From NCBI GenBank assembly GCA_002840715.1, contig PHBW01000015.1:1-64000 (forward strand): a DNA stretch of 64,000 bases, in the 5' to 3' direction. Under the pieces are notes generated by a model that saw only the letters and a list, made by a program, of their open reading frames with translations, was not told the DNA's origin and made no database searches. The DNA comes from Chloroflexi bacterium HGW-Chloroflexi-4 (GTDB taxonomy: Bacteria > Chloroflexota > Anaerolineae > Anaerolineales > Anaerolineaceae). A program made the position numbers and the translations under genes. Below, piece after piece: positions 35,390 through 42,411 of this stretch (position 1 is its first letter; each line of letters opens with the position of its first letter).

Positions 35390-36292
35390 CTAATAATCGC
35401 CGTAATTGACCGGCGCTGCAAACTTGGGTTTAACAGCCAGACGTTTGTGTGTTTCTGCGCCCAGCTTCTGCCAATATTCTTCGGCATCCTTAACGCCATA
35501 AACCCACTCATCCAGCCAGGCTTTGACGGCTGCGGGGTCTTCACTGATCTTATCCCAGTTGAGATAAAAAGAGTTGTCGCGGTCTGAATAGCCCTGGGTA
35601 TAGGAGGGGTGGGAGCAATGGGGCACCAAACAGACAGCCTTAACGATCAGTTCGGGGATGAGGGTGCGGTTGGGGTCAGAGCGGATGATGTCTTCATCCA
35701 CGATCTCTTCGGCGGTTATGATGACGTTCTTCGAGGCAAAGGCTACCTCTTTTTGCTCGCCGATGATGCCCCAAATGTGGGCATTGCCTTTGGCATCTGC
35801 ACGCTGCACATGGATGATGCCCACGTCAGGGGTCAGAGGCGGCAAGGTGACCACTTCGCGGCCGGTGTAGGGGTCTTTCACCCGGCGGTAATTGGGGTTG
35901 TTTTTTTCAAGGTCGGGAGCAGCCGTCTGGTTCATGGAGGCAAATGGCAGACCGGCGGCGCCTGCCTGCAGGCGGGCGATCATGCCAAAGTGGGAGTATT
36001 CCTCCCACGCGAGCTGGCCAGATTCAAGCTGTTCACGCACGATACGCAGCGAGCCCACACCAGGGTTGCCGATGTAGGAAAAGATCAGCTTTTTGGCGCA
36101 GCCTGCAGCCACCATCTGATCGTAGATTAGGTCTGGCGTGGCTCGCGCCAGGGTGAGATCGCGCCGACCCTGGCGAATGATTTCGTGCCCCGCTGCAAAG
36201 GGGATGAGGTGTGTAAAACCGGCGCAGTAGACTGTATCGCCGTCATGCACATAATTTGAGATTGCTTCTTTCAACGAGCAGAGTTTCGACAT
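35390..36292 (-). CDS. CoA-transferase alpha subunit, glutaconate type
   Basis: A 300-residue partner of the beta subunit. The N-terminus SLKEAISNYVHDGDTVYCAGF and the central VGIIHVQRADAKGNAHIWG are characteristic of alpha chains, which bind CoA and lack the catalytic Glu. No signal peptide. The ATG follows GAGG. It is 24 bp downstream of the aldehyde dehydrogenase gene. GctA is the best family match; related chains act on 3-oxoacids or steroid-ring acids, so substrate is open. Confidence 0.87.
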   Translation of the reverse strand: MSKLCSLKEAISNYVHDGDTVYCAGFTHLIPFAAGHEIIRQGRRDLTLARATPDLIYDQMVAAGCAKKLIFSYIGNPGVGSLRIVREQLESGQLAWEEYSHFGMIARLQAGAAGLPFASMNQTAAPDLEKNNPNYRRVKDPYTGREVVTLPPLTPDVGIIHVQRADAKGNAHIWGIIGEQKEVAFASKNVIITAEEIVDEDIIRSDPNRTLIPELIVKAVCLVPHCSHPSYTQGYSDRDNSFYLNWDKISEDPAAVKAWLDEWVYGVKDAEEYWQKLGAETHKRLAVKPKFAAPVNYGDY

Positions 36293-36316
36293 AGACGACC
36301 TCAGACTTCGCAGAGA

Positions 36317-37900
36317 TTAGTTTTTCTTGACACGCGTTTGAATCTGTTCGCGTGTGTAGAGTTGAATGTAGTGAACACCGCCGGCATTCTTACCGCTTGA
36401 ACCTGAACCTTTCCATCCGCCAAAGGGCTGGAAGCCAGGCCAGGCACCGGTGGTGGCGCCCTGGGCACGGTTGGCATAAGCCACGCCGCACTCAATATTG
36501 TCAAAGAACCATTCGGCTTCGGCGTCGGTACCGTAGAATCCGCCGGTCAATCCGTAATCGACGTTGTTGGCAATGGTCATGGCCTGCTCAAGGCTATCCA
36601 CTTTGCCGAGGGTGGTGATGGGCACGAACATCTCTTGCTTCCAAAGTTTGTGGTCGAAAGGCAGTTCGGCGAGGGTGTTGGCACAGAAGAAGCCTTTGGC
36701 AAATTCACCTTCGGTTAGGATCTTGCCGCCAGTAAGGATCTTGCCTGAAGCTTTGATGTCGGTAATGAAATCTTGATAATCTTTGTAGGAACTTTTGTTG
36801 GCTACGGGGCCGTTATAAACAGTGCGCAGAGTGGGGTCGCCCATGACCAGTTTTTCGGTCATTTCGACCAGGCGGGCAACCAGTTGATCGTAGACCGGGG
36901 CTTCGATAATCACACGTGAAGCTGCGGAACATTTTTGACCCTGCAAGCCAAAGGCCGAGCGAATGATGCCGGTGGCAGCTGTTTCAAGATCGGCATGACG
37001 TGAGACAATGACGGGGTTCTTGCCACCCAGTTCAAGAATGGTGGGGCGCACCCATCGGCCTGAACCGAAATCACTATAAATTTTCATGCCGACACCAAAT
37101 GAACCGGTGAAGGTGACGCCCGCCACATCAGGGCTGTCAATGAGCGCCTGACCAATGGTGGAGCCACCGCCGCTGACATAATTGACCACGCCGGCTGGTG
37201 CACCTGCATCGTGCAGACAATCGCAGATCAGGCGGGCCGTCCAGGGGGTGTCGGTGGCAGGTTTGAGCACAATGGTGTTGCCGGTGACCAAAGCCGCGCC
37301 GGCAGGTCCGCCGGTGAGTGCTGAGGGGAAGTTAAAAGGGCTGATGACCAACCATACGCCGTACGGGTGCATGACGGAGGTGTTGGTGCTGGTAAAACCG
37401 ACCATGGGATCATTGCCCATGGGAGTAACCAGACCATTGGTGGCTTCCATGCGGTCGCAAGAATAGCGTAAAAGATCTGCAGTTTCGGCTACGTCGCCGA
37501 GGGCTTCCATTCGGTTTTTGCCAACTTCGAGAGAGACGACTGCACCCATCTCGAAAGCGCGTTCATCCATGAGGGCGGCGGCTTTGCGGACGATGGCGAC
37601 GCGCTCCTGCCAGGGGCGACGGCTCCAGGCGGGAAAGGCGCGTTTGGCTGCTGCAGTGGCTGCCAGGGCGTCGGCTTTGTCACCTTTTTGGAAAATACCC
37701 AACACTTCATCCGTGTTGGCTGGGTTTCGGTCTTCAAATTTTTCCTTGGCAAAGACATCTTTGCCGTCAATGAACATGGCATGTTCTTTTCCGAGAGACG
37801 CTTTCACCTTTAGCAGGGCAGCATCGAAACGCGTGTGCAGTTCTTCAGGTGGGTTGAACATGGTTGCGTAAGTCAACTTGAACTGATTTTCTGACGACAT
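36317..37900 (-). CDS. Aldehyde dehydrogenase, 1-pyrroline-5-carboxylate dehydrogenase-like
   Basis: A 527-residue NAD(P)-dependent aldehyde dehydrogenase. Catalytic residues are E290 (LELGGKNP) and C324 (GQKCSAASR), with the Asn of SPFNFPSA near 190 completing the oxyanion site. Length, GQKCSA and the FQPFGGWKGSGSSGK ending fit the PruA/RocA group that oxidises glutamate semialdehyde (P5C) to glutamate. GGAGG lies 10 nt before the ATG. It is the first gene of the operon with the CoA-transferase and D-2-hydroxyacid dehydrogenase, which suggests proline or glutamate catabolism, though another aldehyde is possible. Confidence 0.88.
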   Translation of the reverse strand: MSSENQFKLTYATMFNPPEELHTRFDAALLKVKASLGKEHAMFIDGKDVFAKEKFEDRNPANTDEVLGIFQKGDKADALAATAAAKRAFPAWSRRPWQERVAIVRKAAALMDERAFEMGAVVSLEVGKNRMEALGDVAETADLLRYSCDRMEATNGLVTPMGNDPMVGFTSTNTSVMHPYGVWLVISPFNFPSALTGGPAGAALVTGNTIVLKPATDTPWTARLICDCLHDAGAPAGVVNYVSGGGSTIGQALIDSPDVAGVTFTGSFGVGMKIYSDFGSGRWVRPTILELGGKNPVIVSRHADLETAATGIIRSAFGLQGQKCSAASRVIIEAPVYDQLVARLVEMTEKLVMGDPTLRTVYNGPVANKSSYKDYQDFITDIKASGKILTGGKILTEGEFAKGFFCANTLAELPFDHKLWKQEMFVPITTLGKVDSLEQAMTIANNVDYGLTGGFYGTDAEAEWFFDNIECGVAYANRAQGATTGAWPGFQPFGGWKGSGSSGKNAGGVHYIQLYTREQIQTRVKKN

Positions 37901-37989
37901 ATTTGCGAATCCTCCGGGGAAGGTTGGGTTAACGCCTGATGTTAAGGCTCATCATCAAGTATAGCGCAGTCCATGAGGGGCGTCAAAGA

Positions 37990-38160
37990 TGCGCGCGCGA
38001 AGCGCGGAGAATTGAGAGTGGAGAATCGAGAATCGTCAAACCGTGAACCGTTATCCGTGAGCCGAGAGTAGAGAATTGAGAACCGTAAAGCCGTGAATCG
38101 TGATTCGTGAACCGTCAAAACGAGAATTGTAAAATCGAGAACCGAGAATTGTCAAACCAT
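37990..38160. repeat. Degenerate short-period repeat tract
   Basis: About 150 bp made almost entirely of variants of GAGAAT, GTGAAC, GAACCG and TCGTCAAAC in irregular succession. Units share a purine-rich GARNN core with a period of about 7-9 bp but no exact tandem copy. No reading frame or hairpin explains it. It lies in the untranslated leader expected for the aldehyde dehydrogenase operon if the 38343 promoter is used. Confidence 0.6.
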
Positions 38161-38173
38161 GGTGCCTTAGAGA

Positions 38174-38269
38174 GATTCGTTTTTGTTTTAGAAAAAATTT
38201 GAAAACGAATCAAAACGAATATTTTGAGATTGATAATGGCAAGATTTCATCGGATTCGTTTTTGTTTTT
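38174..38269. repeat. Three copies of an ATTCGTTTT-type AT-rich motif
   Basis: GATTCGTTTTTGTTTT occurs at 38174-38189 and again at 38253-38268, and inverted related units (AAAACGAAT, twice) lie at 38202-38220. The exact 16-bp repeat in 95 bp of non-coding DNA is unlikely by chance. It could be a protein-binding cluster or repeat debris. Confidence 0.5.
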
Positions 38270-38337
38270 ATGCACGAATCGCGCGGGGCAGAGGTCAGGC
38301 ACGGTTGTGACAAAGATGTGATTTTGGTTGTACGAGA

Positions 38338-38394
38338 CTGATATATTAGAACAATAATTCTATTTTGTCAAGGATTATTGTTCTAATATATCAG
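38338..38394 (-). promoter_or_regulatory. Perfect 21-bp inverted repeat enclosing a consensus promoter
   Basis: The arms 38338-38358 and 38374-38394 are exact 21-bp inverted copies (core TTAGAACAATAAT) around a 15-bp centre. On the minus strand the centre holds TTGACA (38371-38366), and 17 bp later the downstream arm holds TAATAT (38348-38343), a near-consensus sigma70 promoter. The geometry, with identical sites over the -10 and just upstream of the -35, fits a tightly repressed operator. It points toward the aldehyde dehydrogenase operon about 430 bp away. No regulator gene is nearby. Confidence 0.7.
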
Positions 38395-38402
38395 TAAAAA
38401 AA

Positions 38403-38426
38403 GTAGGGTGCATCGCTGATGCACCA
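38403..38426. repeat. REP-like palindrome, left flank of the RAYT remnant
   Basis: GTAGGGTGCATC-GCT-GATGCACC, an 8-bp perfect palindrome arm pair with a GTAGG head. An inverted copy lies on the other side of the transposase remnant at 39022. Confidence 0.75.
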
Positions 38427-38469
38427 CAGATCAGGCATATAAAAACCAAAATGGATATAAAATTACTTT

Positions 38470-39017
38470 ATGCCTGAATATCGGCGTTTCAAAATTGCAG
38501 ATGGAATCTACTTCTTTACGGTTGTGATGTATCGTCGTCGCCCCATTATGACTGGTCCAATCGCACGGAATTTATTACACAATGCTTGGGAGGATACGTA
38601 GCGCCGATTTTCATTTGAAACCATTGCCATCTGCCTGTTACCCGACCACCTTCATTGTATTTGGAAATTAACCGAACTTGATTCAAATTACTCGATCAGG
38701 TGGAAAGAGATCAAATACCGGTTTACTGTGAGATATCTCTCGGAAGTTGGATCAGGAGATGACCGTACAAATCCAGGCAAAACAGGCAGGAGGCGGCTAT
38801 TTGGCAGCGTCGTTTTTGCGAACATACAATAGACAGTGACGAAGATTTTGAAAACCATTTCGATTACATCCATTACAATCCCGTCTAGCATGGATTGGTA
38901 GAGAACCCTATTGATTGGGAATGGTCACGTTTTTAACGCTATGTGAAAGAAGGAATTTATGACGCCAATTGGGCTGGCGGTAATGAGGGTCGGTTAAAGG
39001 GAATTGAATTTGATTGA
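38470..39017 (+). pseudogene. Decayed REP-associated tyrosine transposase (RAYT, Y1_Tnp)
   Basis: The conceptual product starts MPEYRRFKIADGIYFFTVV, continues with ICLLPDHLHCIW (the HUH metal site, H-L-H) and ends with DYIHYNPV, GLVENPIDWEWSRF and NWAGGNEGRLKG, the hallmark blocks of RAYTs. These single-strand transposases act on REP palindromes. The frame is broken by TAG at 38599, a one-base-type shift near 38790, TAG at 38886 and TAA at 38934. The usual Trp after QRRF is also replaced by Cys. Both HUH histidines and the catalytic-region Tyr in HYNP survive. REP-like palindromes flank it in inverted orientation, so the whole unit is a fossil RAYT/REP locus. Confidence 0.88.
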
Positions 39018-39021
39018 TTAA

Positions 39022-39044
39022 TGGTGCATCGCGGATGCACCCTA
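39022..39044. repeat. REP-like palindrome, right flank of the RAYT remnant
   Basis: GGTGCATC-GCG-GATGCACC followed by CTAC, the inverted counterpart of the element at 38403. It begins 5 bp after the remnant's stop codon. Confidence 0.75.
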
Positions 39045-39071
39045 CAACTTCAACGAACTGAGGATCAATTT

Positions 39072-39554
39072 ATGTTCAGACCATTGAGAAGGAAAAATCA
39101 GGCATTATCCGAAGAAGAAGCGATCGAGATTCTACGCTCCTGCACCTCTGGGGTTTTGGCGGTGGCAGGGGATGAAGATTATCCATATGCTGTGCCATTA
39201 AGTTATGTGTATGAGTACGGAAAATTGTATTTCCACTGCGCGGCGGAGGGGCACAAGATCGACGGCATCAATCGAAACGACAAGGTGTCTTTCTGTGTGA
39301 TCAAAGCGGACTATGTGAAACAAGAGACTTTCACCACGCATTACAAGAGTGTCATTGTCTTCGGCAAGGCGCGTATCCTCAAAGAAGAGAGTGAAAAAAG
39401 ACACGCGCTGGAAAGCCTTGTGAAGAAGTATTCCCCTGACTTTATCCCCGAAGGGCAGATCGAGATCGAGCATGATCTGAAGATCGTGTGCTTGGTTGAG
39501 ATAGCCATCGAACACATGACTGGAAAAGCGGCAATAGAGTTGTTTGAGAAGTAA
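39072..39554 (+). CDS. NimA-like pyridoxamine 5'-phosphate oxidase-fold flavoprotein
   Basis: A 160-residue split-barrel protein. FRPLRRKNQALSEEEAIEIL at the N-terminus and the YFHCAAEGHKIDGI segment with its conserved His fit the NimA/NimB (nitroimidazole reductase-like) branch, which binds FMN or a related cofactor. FCVIKADYV and THYKSVIVFGKA follow the family pattern. The substrate here is unknown. GAGGAT lies 8 nt before the ATG at 39072; an in-frame ATG at 39021 lies within the REP element and is rejected. The next gene follows 33 bp later. Confidence 0.85.
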   Translation: MFRPLRRKNQALSEEEAIEILRSCTSGVLAVAGDEDYPYAVPLSYVYEYGKLYFHCAAEGHKIDGINRNDKVSFCVIKADYVKQETFTTHYKSVIVFGKARILKEESEKRHALESLVKKYSPDFIPEGQIEIEHDLKIVCLVEIAIEHMTGKAAIELFEK

Positions 39555-39587
39555 TTCTTAATGGGTTGATGTGTGATAAGAGGAAAA

Positions 39588-40142
39588 ATGCTTAATCGAG
39601 AGATCAACATTCCCAAGGCACTGCATGAGCTGCATGGCGAGAAAGCCAAGCTGTCAAGTCTGGTGCTGGTATATCTGACCGCGCTGGTGGTCGGCGGGAT
39701 TGCGCTCTGGCAAATGCTCCCCCTAGGGCTGCCGGCCTGGAAGGTGATTTTGGCGGTGGTCTTGTTTTTTGATATCGGCGGCGGGGCGGCGGCAAACCTC
39801 ACCTCATCCACCAACCAGTATTATCAAAAGAAAGCCTCTCTGAGACCCATCTTTTTAGCGATGCATGTGGTGCATCCGCTGGTGTTGATGCTGGTTTTTC
39901 CTCAGAACACGTGGTTTTTGTTTTTTGTGATGGTCTATACGCTTGGGTCCGCGTTTGGGGTAAACCTGATCAAAAACCGGGAGATGCAGCAGACGGCCGC
40001 TGGTGCGCTGGTAGCATTGGGGGTAAGTTTGGCTGTGTTGTTTCCGGTGTCTTTTGCCTTCATATATGTATTTGCTCCCTTGTTTATGGTTAAATTGATA
40101 TTGGGGTTTGCGGTCAAGCGACCGGATTTTTCAGTAAATTAG
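39588..40142 (+). CDS. Hypothetical membrane protein
   Basis: A 184-residue protein with about five to six hydrophobic segments (near residues 25-43, 51-70, 93-108, 110-128, 140-158 and 160-175). The motif FFDIGGGAAANLTSSTNQYY sits in a loop after the second helix and looks conserved, but I cannot place the family. AGAGG lies 5 nt before the ATG at 39588; a GTG five codons upstream is less likely. It is downstream of the NimA-like gene, perhaps co-transcribed. Confidence 0.75.
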   Translation: MLNREINIPKALHELHGEKAKLSSLVLVYLTALVVGGIALWQMLPLGLPAWKVILAVVLFFDIGGGAAANLTSSTNQYYQKKASLRPIFLAMHVVHPLVLMLVFPQNTWFLFFVMVYTLGSAFGVNLIKNREMQQTAAGALVALGVSLAVLFPVSFAFIYVFAPLFMVKLILGFAVKRPDFSVN

Positions 40143-40159
40143 ATACGTCGTGAAAATAT

Positions 40160-40204
40160 GGTGTATCGCCCGATAAATTTGGGGCAGGCGGATGCTCCCT
40201 ACAA
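40160..40204. repeat. Diverged REP-like element
   Basis: GGTGTATCGCC ... GGCGGATGCTCCCTACA resembles the elements at 38403 and 39022 with a longer centre. It lies just upstream of the MerR-type promoter. Confidence 0.45.
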
Positions 40205-40215
40205 AAAACTCCCTC

Positions 40216-40246
40216 TTGACTTGGAGTGAACTCCAGGTGCTACAAT
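40216..40246 (+). promoter_or_regulatory. MerR-family-type promoter with 19-bp spacer
   Basis: TTGACT (40216-40221) and TACAAT (40241-40246) are separated by exactly 19 bp, and the spacer contains the dyad TGGAGT-GA-ACTCCA (40222-40235). An over-long spacer with a central dyad is the hallmark of promoters activated by MerR regulators; this sequence resembles AdhR/NmlR-type carbonyl-stress sites. It drives the NTF2-like, aldo/keto reductase and FMN reductase genes. The regulator gene is not in the window. Confidence 0.82.
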
Positions 40247-40293
40247 CTCATATAAATCAGCAATCCGGGTTTGTAAATCTGACTGGAGGGTCA

Positions 40294-40680
40294 ATGGACC
40301 ACAATAATTCAGAACAGGAACTCATCGCTCTTTCCAAACAAAAATGGGATTGGATGTCTGCCTGCGAGACTGACAAGTTGGAGGCGCTGTTTCACGAGAA
40401 GGCAGTTTTCGTGCACATGGGCGCCACCATGTCAAAGGAACAGGAGTTGGAGGTCATCAAGACCGGACGCATCCACTACAAGGATGTGGACATTCAGGAG
40501 GTCTCGGTCCGTTTTGTGAGTGAGACGACGGCTATCCTGTTGAATAAGATTCAATTGATCGCGGTGGTGGGGGGCAATGAAGTCACCAATCCGTTTGTGG
40601 TGACCGAGGTTTATGTAAAGGGTAATGACACCTGGATATTGGCCTCGCTTTCGTTTACAAGATTGCTCACCCAACCGTAA
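40294..40680 (+). CDS. NTF2-like / DUF4440 protein
   Basis: A 128-residue single-domain protein of the SnoaL/NTF2-like cone fold: an N-terminal helix (LIALSKQKWDWMSACETDKLE), LFHEKAVFVHMGATMSKEQELE, and C-terminal strands ending GNDTWILASLSFTRL. Such proteins are small-ligand binders or enzymes; no specific catalytic set is recognised. GGAGGG precedes the ATG at 40294. It is the first gene after the MerR-type promoter, and the aldo/keto reductase follows 30 bp later, so it is probably part of a carbonyl-stress response. Confidence 0.82.
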   Translation: MDHNNSEQELIALSKQKWDWMSACETDKLEALFHEKAVFVHMGATMSKEQELEVIKTGRIHYKDVDIQEVSVRFVSETTAILLNKIQLIAVVGGNEVTNPFVVTEVYVKGNDTWILASLSFTRLLTQP

Positions 40681-40689
40681 TTTTTTTAG

Positions 40690-41562
<873 letters not shown>

Positions 41563-41566
41563 GGTC

Positions 41567-41589
41567 GGTGTACCCGCGATGCACCCTAC
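41567..41589. repeat. REP-like element between operon genes
   Basis: GGTGTACCCGCGATGCACC followed by CTAC, differing from the 39022 element mainly by a few bases in the left arm. It lies 5 bp after the aldo/keto reductase stop. Confidence 0.6.
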
Positions 41590-41643
41590 GAGCGAAATAT
41601 ACAGTGTTTATTTATTCAAAATAATCCAAAGTTGGAGGAGAAC

Positions 41644-42261
41644 TTGAAGGTATTATTGATAAATGGAAGCCCAAACCATAAGGGATGCACCTTTACTGCC
41701 TTAAGTGAAGTGGAGCAAGCACTGAAAAATCAGGGTGTTGAAACAGAGCTCATCACGGTTGGGAATAAAGACATCAGGGGTTGCATCGGTTGTCGGAAAT
41801 GCAAGACCACAGGCAAGTGTTCTTTTGACGATATTGTGAATGAAATCGCGCCAAAGTTTGAAGCGGCAGACGGCCTGGTGGTCGGGTCGCCGGTCTACTA
41901 CGCCTCTGCGAATGGCACTCTGATCTCCTTTTTGGACCGACTTTTTTACAGTGTCTCTGCTGATAAAAGCATGAAGGTGGGTGCCGCAGTGGTTTCTGCT
42001 CGCAGAGGTGGATGCTCATCCACTTTTGATGTTCTCAACAAGTATTTCACAATCTCCGGCATGCCGGTGGCGTCGAGTCAATATTGGAACAGCGTACATG
42101 GGTATACTCCCGAAGATGTTCGTAAGGATGAGGAAGGTCTTCAGACCATGCGCACACTGGGGAAGAACATGGCTTTCTTAATCAAGAGTATTGCTTTGGG
42201 CAAAAAGCAATTTGGATTGCCCGAAAAAGAAGCCAGGGTTGGTACGAATTTTATTCGGTAG
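41644..42261 (+). CDS. NADPH-dependent FMN reductase / iron-sulfur flavoprotein-like
   Basis: A 205-residue flavodoxin-fold protein. The FMN phosphate loop is INGSPNHKGCTFTAL near residue 6, and a cysteine cluster GCIGCRKCKTTGKC near residue 46 resembles the ISF/WrbA-related group, where cysteines can bind an Fe-S cluster. VVGSPVYYASANGTLISFLDR is the second flavin loop. I chose a TTG start at 41644 because GGAGGAG lies directly upstream. It probably belongs to the aldo/keto reductase operon, acting as a quinone, nitro or flavin reductase. Confidence 0.85.
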   Translation: MKVLLINGSPNHKGCTFTALSEVEQALKNQGVETELITVGNKDIRGCIGCRKCKTTGKCSFDDIVNEIAPKFEAADGLVVGSPVYYASANGTLISFLDRLFYSVSADKSMKVGAAVVSARRGGCSSTFDVLNKYFTISGMPVASSQYWNSVHGYTPEDVRKDEEGLQTMRTLGKNMAFLIKSIALGKKQFGLPEKEARVGTNFIR

Positions 42262-42289
42262 ATGATATCAATTTTTCACTAAAAAATTT

Positions 42290-42347
42290 AGGGCACAGCA
42301 CCTCTCGCTATGCTCGGGTGTGCTAAGATCGCGACACGCTGTGCCCT
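42290..42347. repeat. Palindromic intergenic element
   Basis: AGGGCACAGC and GCTGTGCCCT (10-bp perfect arms) enclose 38 bp containing a second inverted pair and TCGCTATGCTCGGGT. The latter 15-mer recurs exactly at 63362-63376. It also sits between converging genes and may act as a terminator. Confidence 0.65.
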
Positions 42348-42411
42348 TACAATACCCAGTTAAGCGTATTGCGGCATTCAAATGAGAACCTTTAAGTTAT
42401 GTTCCTCGAAT

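Noticed and set aside
37990..38160. Possible CRISPR array
   Set aside because: The words are degenerate, lack equal spacing or unique spacers, and no cas gene is present.
38470..39017. Functional transposase with recoded stops
   Set aside because: Three stops plus a frameshift and a Trp-to-Cys change are better explained by decay than by recoding.
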